64,000 nucleotides of DNA from an uncultured Treponema sp. (GTDB lineage: Bacteria; Spirochaetota; Spirochaetia; Treponematales; Treponemataceae): contig CAMCRZ010000003.1 in assembly GCA_945877425.1 (NCBI GenBank), positions 1-64,000 of the forward strand. Direction: 5' to 3'. Positions 9,189 through 19,903 of the stretch are shown here, piece after piece; within the stretch, counting starts at the first letter, position 1; every line of letters starts with the position of its first letter. The notes below the pieces were generated by a model. That model saw nothing but the letters and a program-made list of their open reading frames with translations, had not been told where the DNA came from and did no database searches. Both the position numbers and the translations under genes were made by a program.

Positions 9189-9215
9189 AAGATGCTGAAA
9201 TAAATTCAGCATCTT
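9189..9215. repeat. Perfect 11-bp palindrome, REP-like, after the giant gene
   Basis: AAGATGCTGAA and TTCAGCATCTT flank a five-base loop. It lies just beyond the stop of the Ig-repeat gene and may act as its terminator or RNA-stabilising stem, although no T-run follows on the minus strand. The core ATGCTGAAAT recurs in other intergenic sites of this window (near 6.17 and 61.41 kb), which suggests a dispersed extragenic palindrome. Confidence 0.65.
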
Positions 9216-9225
9216 GCAACCACAG

Positions 9226-12200
9226 TTACCTCATTTGTGCAACTTCTATGCAGGAACCTGTACCGCCGGAAATTTGGTAGGCAAATACAGCATTCTTTGA
9301 ACCGTTTCCGTAGCACTTACTGTTTTCTGTTGAGTTGCCATAACCTGCAGACGTACTAGTACTATAACTTGTTCCAATATTAGTTGAACCAGGTGCATCG
9401 CCATTTGTTGTAGACCAGTTAAGCACTCCGCCTGAAGTTTTAAATACGCCAATGTTAATTTTATCTTCCCGGTTTGTTGTAAGGCGGTTTGGAGTAGGAA
9501 TAACAGTTACTTCCCAAGCTCCTGTAAAGCGTTCGTTTTCATCAGCACCAGCAGGAACGTGGTTTGCATTTGTTGTGTCTACAAGGTAAGCATATTTTGG
9601 TGCCTTAATTGCAGAAGTAAAGTAGCCTATATAAGGAATGCTGTTTCCGCTTGAATCAAGAGCAACATCTAATGTTAAGTGTTCACCTACTGCACCGGAA
9701 GCATCCACTGTACATGAATTTGTTTTTTCTCTGTAGGACGAATCATATTCTTCAAGATAGGCGTATTTTACGTCACCATTACCGGCATAGGCTGCAATGT
9801 GTATGTGGTTTTTTGCATCCACTGCAATCTGACAGTATTCTCCGCCTTCGGCAAAAATCGGTACAGGAGGAGACCAGCCTGTTGCCGTCCGGTTGCCTTT
9901 AAGGCTGTTCCAGTTGCTGATAGGGTCTACGTAATAACTGTATTTAAGGCAGTTTTCGTAGGCATCGAACCATACAACGCAGGCTACATCGGTAGTTCCG
10001 TTTTTTGCTACAGCCACGTCTACATACTGACCTGCTCCACGACAGCTGATTAGAGGAACAGTTGTTTTGTTACCATTAGAGTCTCTAATAAAACTGCCAC
10101 CACTTGTAGAGTTATTTGCTATTACCTGACAGTTATTTGTAGAATAATAGCTAGCCGTAGCGTTTTCATATTCATCCTGGAAACCATAACTTTCTTGTTT
10201 TGATGTAGTATTGAAAGTTCCTGCACGGAAACGAATTTCGTCTGTTAAAGCATCATAATTTACAAAATATAGATTAGTTGTCTTTTTTCCATTTAATGTT
10301 TTTGTAGATGATGCCATTTCAGAAGAAAGATACCTGTACTTCATAAGAGAATAGTTCATAACATCACTTCCAAGCCGTAATGCAATTTCCTCAAGGCGCA
10401 AAGATTTATTTCCATTCAAAGTTCCATAGTAGTTTTTATCTAAAGGTCCCCACCTTCCCGAGTACAGTACATATTTATCAATAGAACCACTGGTATTTGT
10501 ATCACCACCTGAAGCTACAGAGTAAGTATAACCAAAATCATCTACATGGAATCCTACGCAAGGACCTGCAAAAGTATCATAGTCAGCACACCAGTACTGG
10601 CTTGAATACTCATTATTACCCATACTGTAATAAACACCGCCGTTTGCAAAGGCAAAGTTCAGCATTTTAGAATTCTGATTCACCTGCATCTGTACGCCTG
10701 TTGCAAGACCGTTAATAGGAACTGCTGCCCTGTCGTTAAATTCCCACACGTCAAACACAAGGTCGTCTGTAAGAATATTGTTATTGTCGCCGTTTGCCTG
10801 CATATTGTATTTGTTTACATTTGCAGTTCCGCTTTCTGAAGCACTTCCCATAGCATTGTTGTTGTTAAAGTTATTGATGATAACAAGACTGTCTACAGAA
10901 ACGTTCATTTCGCCGGAATCAATGCTTTCAACATTAAACTTAATTTTTGACAAATCAGATGAAGTCTGTTCAGTGTTAGTTATGCCTGTAAGGTTGCTTC
11001 CGTTTTTGTCTTTTATAACAATACTTGAGCCGTACAAGTTAAATCCGTGTAAAGTAACATCTTCCGAAGTTGTAGTGTTAAGTACGCCGCTACTAACGTT
11101 AGTTGCTACAGTCTGCACAGGGTAATGACCTAATGCACTTCTGTTATATACAGACCAGTTGGAATTCTTCTTCTTAGAAAGATTTGTTTCAACTTTTACA
11201 ACGTAAGGAACAGCATCAACTCTGTACAAAGAAGTGTTTGCATTTTCTTTTGTGTAAGAAGAGTCGCTTGCAGAAGTATTTGAAGTATAAACTACATTAC
11301 TTCCGCTCTTTGCAGGAGAACCAATGTCAGAAGCAGCGGCACTTAATACAATGTTCGTTTTAACTCCTATTTTTGAAGTATCAAAATAAACTGTCCACTT
11401 AACAATATGTCCGTATTCCTGAGTTATGTACTTAACGAGTTTAGCCTTAACTGTATCAAGAGTTTCTTCGTTAGATTCATCAATAAGTGCAGTTAATTTT
11501 TCTTCCGTAATAAGTCCTGCGTTAAGCATTTCGCCGTAAGTTGCACGTTCAATTTTTGCAGCATAACCAACATCAGGAATATTTCCGTCTTCTAATGCAG
11601 AACCAACTGTCCATGAGCTAGATGCTGTGTTGTAAGATGCAATGTTAAATGCATTTCCGCTGTTAAATCCAGGAATTGTAAGGGAAAGTGTTTTAAGAAG
11701 CTTGTTGTCCCATGCAATGCCTTCTATTTTGATTTTTCCGGAAACTTTCGGATCTTCGTCAAATTCTGCGTTGTTGTAGTACGATTCATAACCAGATGTT
11801 TTTGTCTGATAATATGCGTATCCGCTGGAATTTTTCCAATCGCCTTCAAGTTCAATGTGTCCGTTTTCTTTGCTTTCTCCAAACAGTGAATTGTCTGCAG
11901 AAGATTTCCAGTAGAACGGTATTATCTTATTTGTCGGCTTTATCGTGTCTCTAAGTGCAACTTCAATGTTTACGTTAAGGTATGCTTTCTGTCCGCTTCC
12001 TTTTGCAACGCCTTCAGTTGAATCAATAAATGTAAACTTAAATGTCTGTCCGCCGTCAGCAATTTCGCTGCCAGTTGTTCCTGCAGAAAGGAAATCGTAA
12101 ACAGAATAAACAAGGCCTTCACTAGAGCTGTAATCGTTAAGATTTGTGTCTGCGTAATAATCAGAAGAAGCTCCGTCTTTTACAATAGAATATTTCCAGT

Positions 12201-15200
12201 AAAGGTCACCGTTTCCGCCAAGAATTTCCGGATAGAATACAGTTTTTCCTTTAGTTACAAGGCCTGTTGTTACGCTCATTGTTGTAACAGAAGATTCGTA
12301 AGTTGAATATTTTCCTGTAGTTTTATCGCCGTTTACATCTGTTGTTACTTTTTCGTCATCAGAAATTGCATCGTTTCCGTCAGAATCTATGCCTGCAACA
12401 AAACCAGCTAAACGAGGAGCATTGTTGCTTACAAATGCAGCTGTTCTGTAGTCAGTATTCTTTATGCCACTTGATGTTCCGTTAAGGTAAGATTTTACTC
12501 CGTCAACATAAAGAATATTGCTTGTCCTGTTTGAATTTGAGTAAAGTGATTTATATTCTGTTCTATCAGGAGTTGTCTGGAAAGAAGATGAACTGCGGAA
12601 ATTAGATTCAGTCATATTTCCCATAATTCCAATAGAGTAGTTTCCTGCTTTATCAAATGCAATGTAGTGAAGTTCAATTGGTCCGTCTGGAATATTCTTT
12701 GAAACAATGTTTGCTTCCCAAGTGTAGTCTGTGCCGCTCTTCTTTACTTCTTCCACAATTCCGTCACCATCAGAGTTGGAAATAGTGTTGTAATATCCAG
12801 CTTCATTAAGTAAGCCGGAACCGTTTTCAGAAGTTGTGTTGTTTACTACAAGAGCAAGTGCAAAGTATACAGTTTCAGTAACAGAGGCATCAGATGAATC
12901 GTACAAAGGTGTGCCGTCTATAGTTACAGTTGCTCCGTTTACACTTGAAATCAAATAGTTAGTGCCGTTAAGTTTAACAAGACCGCCTGCCATTACGCTG
13001 GAATCTTCTGCGTCCATAACTACAACGTTTGTATTTGAGCTTGTTCGTGTAACAGTTTTCTTAAGCCAGTACAATCCTGAATCGTAAACTACATCTGTTT
13101 CTGATGCTACACCGATTTTTGTTGTTGAACTGCTTACTTGTGCTGCTGCCGAATTGCTGCGTATAACCATTGGGTTGTAAATAGTGTCTATTTCCGGAGA
13201 AAGAATGTTGTTGCGCCTCATAAAGTAGAATGCCACAAAATCAAGTCCAGACTGACTTTTTGCGCTGACAGCTGGTTCGCTTACTTTTGCCCTAAGCGTG
13301 TAGAATCCGTTGTCGTTTTGAACAAGAGGACTTAAAGCGTAAGAACTGTCGTCTGCGCCAACAAGTGTAGGAGACTGATTGTCATAGTTGATTGAAATGT
13401 ATTCAGTTTGAGTGTGACCTGCACCGTCAATTGCTACAATCTTAAATTCATTTCCTAAGTTTCCAACCCCTGAGCCGGTTTCAAGTTTATACTTAAAGTC
13501 AATTTTCTTTTCAGTTCCATTGCTTACTAAATCTTCTTTGTTGATTTCAAGAGATGCAATGCTGTCTGTATCAGTTGCAGTTCCTGTAATCCACCAAGTT
13601 CCGCGAACCCACATATCGCTTGTGTAAGTGCGGCTTGCTATTACAGTTCCAGTTCCAGCGTCATTGTCAGAATATTGCTTCAAGTAAAGATTGCTTATAA
13701 CAGGATTGTCTGAGTCAAACTTTACAAGCTGCTGTGCATAACGGCTAAACTTATTGTCGTTATCCCGGGCAAATACTCTGAATGCTACAGGATTTGAAGT
13801 TGAACTGTTCGGGTTAAACTCTTCTTTTTTGTTAATCGGCAAGTTCCATGAAGAACCAGAGAAGTTTGCCTTAATGTAACAGTCTGTAGCAGTGTAACTT
13901 GAATAATTTGAGCTAGTAAGTAAAACCGGTTCTGAGCCTGAAATATAGTAAACGGAATATCCGCTGTTAATCCAAAGCAATACATCTTCTTTTGTTGGTA
14001 CAAATTTTGTAATTACAGAATCACTTGTAATCTCGCCGTCAACTTTTGTGTAAGAAAGAATATTTGTTAAAGAAGAATGTGCCTTTTCAGAAATAATCTG
14101 AACCCAAACGTCCTGTACTGAACCGTTAGGATCGCTTGCTGAACCACGAAGAGTTACAGTTCCGCCAAGAGTTGTGCCTGTTTCTTCCGGATATGCAATT
14201 TCAACTGTAGGTCTGTCGCCCTGAGGGTCAACTAAAATAGCGTGCTTTGAAATAGATTCGTTGCCAGCTTCATCAATTGCCTTAATCCAAAGGTAAAGCT
14301 TAACAATTGTTTCAAAGCCTAATTCAATGTCGTCGTCGCTCGTTGCATCCGATTTAAGGGAAGCAATCTTGTAGTCAATCAAATATTTGTTAAGTGTCTT
14401 TACGTGAGTTCCAGTTGAATTGTCAAGTTCGCCGTCAAAGTAAATGAACCAGGAAAGACTTGCATCTGTAATCTGATTGTAATCTTCTATATTTACTGAT
14501 GATTTTGTATTGTGTGAAGTTCCGTCTTCATCGTAGTATTTTGAAACTGAAGTTCCAGGTGCTGCACTGTCGCTTGTTGAAACTGCAAAGTACAATGTTG
14601 AAGAAGAGTCAACTGTTCCATAAGCCGTTACGCTTCCGCTTGAATACTGGCTTGAGTTTGGTCCTGTAACTGAAATTTCAGGCTTTTTGTAGTCAGCGCT
14701 GATTGTTGCAGTAGAAGCCTGTTTGTTTCCGGCTGTATCTTCTGCTGTAACGCTTAAACTTACAGAAGAAGAGAATGTTGACAGTTCGCTAAGATAACTT
14801 GATAAGTCAAATGTAATTATGCAGTAACTGAGTCCGTCATAACCGCTTGGAATTTTTACGTCTGATGAATCGTAACATTCAACTGTGCCGTCAATGTCTA
14901 AGTCGCCAAAGTCAGCTGTAGCAGAAATGCTCTTAATTCCGTTTGCGTCAGATGCAGTTGCTTTTATCTTAAATGATGAAATATCGCCGCCAATCTTAAA
15001 GCCTGCAGTGCTTACCCATTTTGAAACTTCATCTTCTGCAGTTGATTTTGAATCGTAAATTGCAGGAATCTGAACTTCTGGAGAAAGTGTATCTACTGTA
15101 ATGTAAAGAATGTTTGTTCCGTAAGAAGAATTTGTTTCGTCGCCCAGAACATTTTTTCCGTCAACAAGATAAACTGAATCATTTTCTGCTGTAGGTTTAG

Positions 15201-18200
15201 AAGTAAATACTTTACCGCATTTGTCTGTTACACGGAATTCAATTACTTTAGGACCGTTTGCTTCTTTCTGCTTTTCTTTATCAGTTCCGGAGTAAAGTGT
15301 AGTTAAGTCGAAACTCCATGATGTATCACATGAAATTTCCTGCCAGTCTGAACCGTCCACTCTAATTTCAAACTTTTCAATTCCATCGTCGTCAGAAATT
15401 GTTCCCAAAAGTGAAGTTGAGTTTTTAAGCCATACGTAATTTGTATCAGACATTGGTTTGCCGTTTTCTACTAAAGTTACAGTTGAGAATCGGATTTCCG
15501 GTCTGTCTTTATTCTGATTTACTGTTGTCTCGAAGTAATTTCCTCCGCTTGTAGTGTAGCCGCTGTTTCCTGCAGTGTCGCTTGCTTTTACTCTAAAGCG
15601 TACTTTTAACTCTTTTGTTTTTGAGTCAGGGAATAATTCTGCTGTATCAAAAGCGCCGGACTTCCAGCTGTATGTTCCTTCTACAGCAACTTTATTTCCG
15701 CCGGAAGTTACTTGAGTCCAGCTTCCCCAAGAAGAATTAGTTGTATTGTAAACTGAATATTCTAAATCTGAAACTGAAGTAAGCTGATTATTGTCGTCTG
15801 CTGTGCCTGACAAATAAACTGTGCCGTTTAACACAGAACGTGTTGTGCCTGTAGTTTCATCTGTTGCGCCATTGTAAACAATAGTTGGATTTGCTGTATC
15901 AACTGTAAGTGTAAATATCTGCTGTGGAGAACCGTTTCCTGAAACATCAGAAGGTGTAGCTTTGATTTTTCCGCCCGAACCAATAGCTGTTGTATCAAAT
16001 ACAGCTTTCCATGTTGTAATTTTTGTTTTTTCATCAATTGAACTGTAAGCCTTAAATGTTGAAGCGTTTTCTCTTGCCCAACTGCTGAAGTTAGATGCAC
16101 TTTCTGTGTTAGTTGTATCGATTTCTGCTTCACTGTAAGTTACTGTCGGAGTAACAGTTACGCCGTCTCTTGTAAACATAATTTCACCGGCACCGCTTGC
16201 ACTGTCACTGATTGTTCCGTAAACATAAATAGGGCTTGTCTTATTTGTTAAAACTGAACCGGATGCACTTGTAAAGTTAGTTCCGTCGCAAGTGTAATAT
16301 GCTGAACTAAAGTCAGGTGTTGTCTGGTCAAGGTTGATTGTTATTGCTTTCGGTACGCTTAAGTTTCCTGCATTGTCTTTTGCCTGAATGTAAAGCGTAT
16401 TTGCATTGCTTCCCTTGTTTTCCACAAAGTTTGAAGGTGTTATTGTAAAGTTTGCAACACCGCTAGTTGAGCTGACTGCAACTTCACCGTCATTGCTGGC
16501 AGATAAGTCTGAAGAAACAGTTCCACTTCTACCAGGATAATCTACATAGTAATAAACTGTATTTATTCCGGAAGTTGTATCTGTGTAGTAGCCGCTTATT
16601 CTTAAAGTTGTGTCTTTGTAATATGCACTGTCGCTGTAAACTTTTCCGCCAACCGTTAATTTTTTTTCTGCATCAGATGTGGCTTCACTGCCTTCGTAAT
16701 AAACCGGAACGCTTCCGTCAACTATTGTAGAGAATGAAAGTTTTCCGTCTGCAGAAGTTTCTCTTCCCGTAACGTCTTTTGCCAAAGCTTCAACTGTCCA
16801 CTTTCCGTCGTTACTTCCGCTTGAATTTAAAGTAACAGTTCTTGATGCAGTTTTTGGAATTCCAGTGGTACTGTCAAAATTACTAAGTGTAATTTCGCTT
16901 AAAGTGTAGCCGTTTGTTCCTGATGAAACTGTAACGCCGTCTTTCTTTACAACTACGTTAATTCCATCTGTTGAAGATGTTTTGTTTACGTTAGAAATGC
17001 CGTGGCTGTCCTGTGCCTGTATTACAAACTGAACTGAATCACCTTTTTTGTAGTAAGAATTTACTTTAGCCGGAGAAGAAAGGCTTACTGTAGGAACAGC
17101 ATAGTCAAAACTCATTTGAGTATAAGCGTAAACTGGAGTACAGTTGCCTACATCATCTTCTGCAACATAGTAGAAATTTTCTTCCGTACACTGACCTACT
17201 TCAAATTCATGGCTCCACTGTGCTTCAGTAGTAACAGAAGAAGCTTCACTTGCAGGAATTGACTGCCATACAATGCCGTTTTTATCTGTAAACGATGAAC
17301 CGTCTGCTGAGAACGAAGCATCTGTTTTGTCAAACAATGGCTTAGACGATGTGCCTGTGCTAAATGTATACCATATTTTCTTAGTTCCAGCGCCGTTTAC
17401 ATCACTCCACTTTCCGCGAACAGTATAGTTTCCTGAAATAGAATAGTTTGAATCGCTTTCTGTAATAGCGCCAACTTTATATTCATTTTCCCCGATTTTT
17501 TCTGCTTCAACAAATTTGCCGTTTGTAATTTCAATTTTTGGAGCAGCATTGTCAGCGTAAATGTAGTAAGTTTTAGCCGCAGAGTTTGCGCCTGTTTTTT
17601 CTACAATGATGCGGACTGCAATTGTGTAGTTTCCTTCGCCTGCACTTGCAATGTGACCTGCAAAATCTACGCCGTTACTTCCTGTTTCATTAAGAGGAAT
17701 GTTGATTGTATAAGAAGAATCACCTTTTTTTTCTACTGCATCAAGAACTTTAATTCCGTTATTTTCAATTGCTTCTGTTCCAACGCTTGTAACAATAGTG
17801 TCGTAAACTTTTACGTAAGCCGAAACATTCAGCACAGAATCAACGTCATCTGTAACTGTAATGTTGACAGGTAAAGTTCCGTCTGCAACCGAAGCAGCTT
17901 TTACGTATGCCTTGTCGTTTTCAAAAGAAAGTTCTGCTGCATTTTGTGTAGTTTCAACCTGGAATCCGTAAGTGTATGAATTTCCTGAACTGTCGCTTAC
18001 CGGTGCAAAGTCATTTTCATTTTCATCTTTTCCGAAAACTTCTATTTTGTAATACTGAGCGGCTTCAAGTTCATCTTTAAAATCACTTAAACTGATTGAA
18101 TATGTTGCTGTATCAACTGGTGTGTAAATTTCGTTTACTGTATTTGAAGGAGATGATGATTCGTAAATTTTGTCTCCCGTAACAATTATTTCTTTAGCTG

Positions 18201-19515
18201 GATTTCCGTTTTCATCAGTAACAACGCTTCCGCTGATGTTTACTTTTGTAATTTTTGCTTCAATTGTGTATGGATAAATAGAAGCGCCGTCAAGTCCGGA
18301 TGCAACTTTTATGTTTAAAGATGCGTCTTTTGAAGCTCCAACCCATGTGTCTGAATCGCTGCTGTCGTACTTGTAATTTAAAATTTCGTAAGTAGGATTT
18401 GCCTTTGAGTTGATTGAAAATGCCAGAAGTTTTGAATTTTCAAATTCAGAGTCTTCGTTTCCTGTTGAAAAATATTCTATAACTTCCAATGCATCGTTAT
18501 AGTTTTCGTCTGTTTCGCTGTAAATTGTGCCTTTAAGAATACTTTTTATCTGAGAAATCTGCTTTTCTGTAAGTTTTCCTGAATATGAACCGTTTAAAAT
18601 GCTTTTTAATTCGTTTGTTTCTGGTGCTGACGTAAGGTTTGTTACTGTTTTAATTATGTTAGTAAGATAAGTTTTTATGTATGCTTTGTCGCTTACGTTT
18701 CCTGCGTTATCCGTTGTTGTAATAAGGATATAATAATTCTGAACTTTATCAAAATTTTCGCTGCTTGAGTCGCCGTAAATGTTTACGTAATTCTGATAAA
18801 CTTTCCATTCGTCGCTGTTTTCTTCAAGTTCCTGTGCATCCTGCGGATTAAGATATTCTGCTATAGTTACGCTTGTGTCGCTTGTATCAAATCCTGAAAA
18901 TTCTGATTTTGCCAGCTGAATTTCTGTGCCGTCTTCTTTGAAAACACGCACTGTCATTTTTGTTACGCTGTGGTCGTCTGAAATTACGCCTTTTATCTGA
19001 ACTTTGCGGCCATAACGTGCAGGGCTTGAAACTGTCATGGAATTTGGCTTAGACAAAACAACTACCGGCGGCGTTGAGTCTACTTCAAAAGTGCGGCTTG
19101 CTTTTCCGGAACTGTGTCCTGCTGCGTCGTAAGCCGTAACGTCTACTGTGTATTTTCCGTCTGGAAGTATTTTTCCTTCCTGTGCATCTTCCGAAATTAA
19201 AGAATAAAGTTCATAGCCCCATCTTTTGTTTTCAAGAAGTTCTGCGTTTACTGTATTTAATACAACATTTGATGTTTCATTGTCCGAAACTGAAAGTTCT
19301 ACTCTTGTAACGCCTTTATCATCATTCCACGTTCCGCCAACTAAAATGTTTCTATTATGGATAGTAGATGATGATGGTGTTTCAATGCTAAGCACTGGCG
19401 ACTGGGTATCTACCGCAGATCCTAAACCAACTTCGCAAGAGAAAAATAATGAAACTAAAGCTACAAGAACTACACTTGCCAATGAAATAGTAAATGTTTT
19501 CCTAGATTTATTCAT
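9226..19515 (-). CDS. Giant Ig-like-repeat surface lipoprotein (3429 aa)
   Basis: The N-terminus is a signal peptide with lipobox Cys27 (FFSC), so the mature protein should be lipid-anchored. From about residue 35 to 2600 the protein is a string of beta-sandwich Ig-like repeats. They are recognisable by recurrent starts such as DSTPPVVVLSKP, DYAVPTVSLSSP and DSDNPVISNL and by repeated phrases of the DNAGN/DTAGN type. About the last 600 residues differ: they contain repeated short blades with phrases like DVAVAKNGTTDVACVVWFD and IPYIGYFTSAIKAPKYAY, perhaps propeller-like. No enzyme motif is visible. Adhesion or a surface stalk is a reasonable guess. The ribosome site is AAGGTGG, and the gene stays open for 10.3 kb with no internal stop. 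Confidence 0.9.
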   Translation of the reverse strand: MNKSRKTFTISLASVVLVALVSLFFSCEVGLGSAVDTQSPVLSIETPSSSTIHNRNILVGGTWNDDKGVTRVELSVSDNETSNVVLNTVNAELLENKRWGYELYSLISEDAQEGKILPDGKYTVDVTAYDAAGHSSGKASRTFEVDSTPPVVVLSKPNSMTVSSPARYGRKVQIKGVISDDHSVTKMTVRVFKEDGTEIQLAKSEFSGFDTSDTSVTIAEYLNPQDAQELEENSDEWKVYQNYVNIYGDSSSENFDKVQNYYILITTTDNAGNVSDKAYIKTYLTNIIKTVTNLTSAPETNELKSILNGSYSGKLTEKQISQIKSILKGTIYSETDENYNDALEVIEYFSTGNEDSEFENSKLLAFSINSKANPTYEILNYKYDSSDSDTWVGASKDASLNIKVASGLDGASIYPYTIEAKITKVNISGSVVTDENGNPAKEIIVTGDKIYESSSPSNTVNEIYTPVDTATYSISLSDFKDELEAAQYYKIEVFGKDENENDFAPVSDSSGNSYTYGFQVETTQNAAELSFENDKAYVKAASVADGTLPVNITVTDDVDSVLNVSAYVKVYDTIVTSVGTEAIENNGIKVLDAVEKKGDSSYTINIPLNETGSNGVDFAGHIASAGEGNYTIAVRIIVEKTGANSAAKTYYIYADNAAPKIEITNGKFVEAEKIGENEYKVGAITESDSNYSISGNYTVRGKWSDVNGAGTKKIWYTFSTGTSSKPLFDKTDASFSADGSSFTDKNGIVWQSIPASEASSVTTEAQWSHEFEVGQCTEENFYYVAEDDVGNCTPVYAYTQMSFDYAVPTVSLSSPAKVNSYYKKGDSVQFVIQAQDSHGISNVNKTSSTDGINVVVKKDGVTVSSGTNGYTLSEITLSNFDSTTGIPKTASRTVTLNSSGSNDGKWTVEALAKDVTGRETSADGKLSFSTIVDGSVPVYYEGSEATSDAEKKLTVGGKVYSDSAYYKDTTLRISGYYTDTTSGINTVYYYVDYPGRSGTVSSDLSASNDGEVAVSSTSGVANFTITPSNFVENKGSNANTLYIQAKDNAGNLSVPKAITINLDQTTPDFSSAYYTCDGTNFTSASGSVLTNKTSPIYVYGTISDSASGAGEIMFTRDGVTVTPTVTYSEAEIDTTNTESASNFSSWARENASTFKAYSSIDEKTKITTWKAVFDTTAIGSGGKIKATPSDVSGNGSPQQIFTLTVDTANPTIVYNGATDETTGTTRSVLNGTVYLSGTADDNNQLTSVSDLEYSVYNTTNSSWGSWTQVTSGGNKVAVEGTYSWKSGAFDTAELFPDSKTKELKVRFRVKASDTAGNSGYTTSGGNYFETTVNQNKDRPEIRFSTVTLVENGKPMSDTNYVWLKNSTSLLGTISDDDGIEKFEIRVDGSDWQEISCDTSWSFDLTTLYSGTDKEKQKEANGPKVIEFRVTDKCGKVFTSKPTAENDSVYLVDGKNVLGDETNSSYGTNILYITVDTLSPEVQIPAIYDSKSTAEDEVSKWVSTAGFKIGGDISSFKIKATASDANGIKSISATADFGDLDIDGTVECYDSSDVKIPSGYDGLSYCIITFDLSSYLSELSTFSSSVSLSVTAEDTAGNKQASTATISADYKKPEISVTGPNSSQYSSGSVTAYGTVDSSSTLYFAVSTSDSAAPGTSVSKYYDEDGTSHNTKSSVNIEDYNQITDASLSWFIYFDGELDNSTGTHVKTLNKYLIDYKIASLKSDATSDDDIELGFETIVKLYLWIKAIDEAGNESISKHAILVDPQGDRPTVEIAYPEETGTTLGGTVTLRGSASDPNGSVQDVWVQIISEKAHSSLTNILSYTKVDGEITSDSVITKFVPTKEDVLLWINSGYSVYYISGSEPVLLTSSNYSSYTATDCYIKANFSGSSWNLPINKKEEFNPNSSTSNPVAFRVFARDNDNKFSRYAQQLVKFDSDNPVISNLYLKQYSDNDAGTGTVIASRTYTSDMWVRGTWWITGTATDTDSIASLEINKEDLVSNGTEKKIDFKYKLETGSGVGNLGNEFKIVAIDGAGHTQTEYISINYDNQSPTLVGADDSSYALSPLVQNDNGFYTLRAKVSEPAVSAKSQSGLDFVAFYFMRRNNILSPEIDTIYNPMVIRSNSAAAQVSSSTTKIGVASETDVVYDSGLYWLKKTVTRTSSNTNVVVMDAEDSSVMAGGLVKLNGTNYLISSVNGATVTIDGTPLYDSSDASVTETVYFALALVVNNTTSENGSGLLNEAGYYNTISNSDGDGIVEEVKKSGTDYTWEANIVSKNIPDGPIELHYIAFDKAGNYSIGIMGNMTESNFRSSSSFQTTPDRTEYKSLYSNSNRTSNILYVDGVKSYLNGTSSGIKNTDYRTAAFVSNNAPRLAGFVAGIDSDGNDAISDDEKVTTDVNGDKTTGKYSTYESSVTTMSVTTGLVTKGKTVFYPEILGGNGDLYWKYSIVKDGASSDYYADTNLNDYSSSEGLVYSVYDFLSAGTTGSEIADGGQTFKFTFIDSTEGVAKGSGQKAYLNVNIEVALRDTIKPTNKIIPFYWKSSADNSLFGESKENGHIELEGDWKNSSGYAYYQTKTSGYESYYNNAEFDEDPKVSGKIKIEGIAWDNKLLKTLSLTIPGFNSGNAFNIASYNTASSSWTVGSALEDGNIPDVGYAAKIERATYGEMLNAGLITEEKLTALIDESNEETLDTVKAKLVKYITQEYGHIVKWTVYFDTSKIGVKTNIVLSAAASDIGSPAKSGSNVVYTSNTSASDSSYTKENANTSLYRVDAVPYVVKVETNLSKKKNSNWSVYNRSALGHYPVQTVATNVSSGVLNTTTSEDVTLHGFNLYGSSIVIKDKNGSNLTGITNTEQTSSDLSKIKFNVESIDSGEMNVSVDSLVIINNFNNNNAMGSASESGTANVNKYNMQANGDNNNILTDDLVFDVWEFNDRAAVPINGLATGVQMQVNQNSKMLNFAFANGGVYYSMGNNEYSSQYWCADYDTFAGPCVGFHVDDFGYTYSVASGGDTNTSGSIDKYVLYSGRWGPLDKNYYGTLNGNKSLRLEEIALRLGSDVMNYSLMKYRYLSSEMASSTKTLNGKKTTNLYFVNYDALTDEIRFRAGTFNTTSKQESYGFQDEYENATASYYSTNNCQVIANNSTSGGSFIRDSNGNKTTVPLISCRGAGQYVDVAVAKNGTTDVACVVWFDAYENCLKYSYYVDPISNWNSLKGNRTATGWSPPVPIFAEGGEYCQIAVDAKNHIHIAAYAGNGDVKYAYLEEYDSSYREKTNSCTVDASGAVGEHLTLDVALDSSGNSIPYIGYFTSAIKAPKYAYLVDTTNANHVPAGADENERFTGAWEVTVIPTPNRLTTNREDKINIGVFKTSGGVLNWSTTNGDAPGSTNIGTSYSTSTSAGYGNSTENSKCYGNGSKNAVFAYQISGGTGSCIEVAQMR

Positions 19516-19903
19516 ATAACCACCTTAATATTAATACTCTTTTATTATCGACAAAAAAACCTGTATATTACTATTTTCGCATCAATTACTTCTAATTATA
19601 CACAAAAATCTCCAATAAATCCAATATTCTCACCCTGTTTGTGCCAATAAGCTTACACTTTACGAGAAACGTCACCCCGAACTCGCTTCGGAGCTCCAGT
19701 TCCTGCCAAAAAGTGTACACTCTGGAAAAAGTGTGTGTTTATATGCAGCTTGTTCGTGCAGCTTGATTGTATGTAAGATGCAACGTGTGAGCAAGTACGC
19801 TGGTGCGGCACCTGTTCCTGACACAATCAGAAAGTTGAAACATTTTAATAAAACCTGTAGGATTTTACTATAAACATAGCCGCATTTGCTTTTTGGAGGA
19901 AAA
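19516..19903. other. 388-bp divergent intergenic region
   Basis: This region separates the minus-strand giant Ig lipoprotein from the plus-strand metallopeptidase lipoprotein, so both promoters should lie in it. I cannot pick convincing -35/-10 pairs. A GC-richer patch around 19.67-19.70 kb contains the palindrome GGAGCTCC inside GAACT/AGTTC arms and resembles a dispersed extragenic palindrome. No RNA gene is evident, and short open frames here lack ribosome sites. Confidence 0.5.

Noticed and set aside
9226..19515. Tandem DNA repeats in the giant Ig gene
   Set aside because: The protein repeats are clear, but I saw no long exact nucleotide repeats; the copies are diverged.
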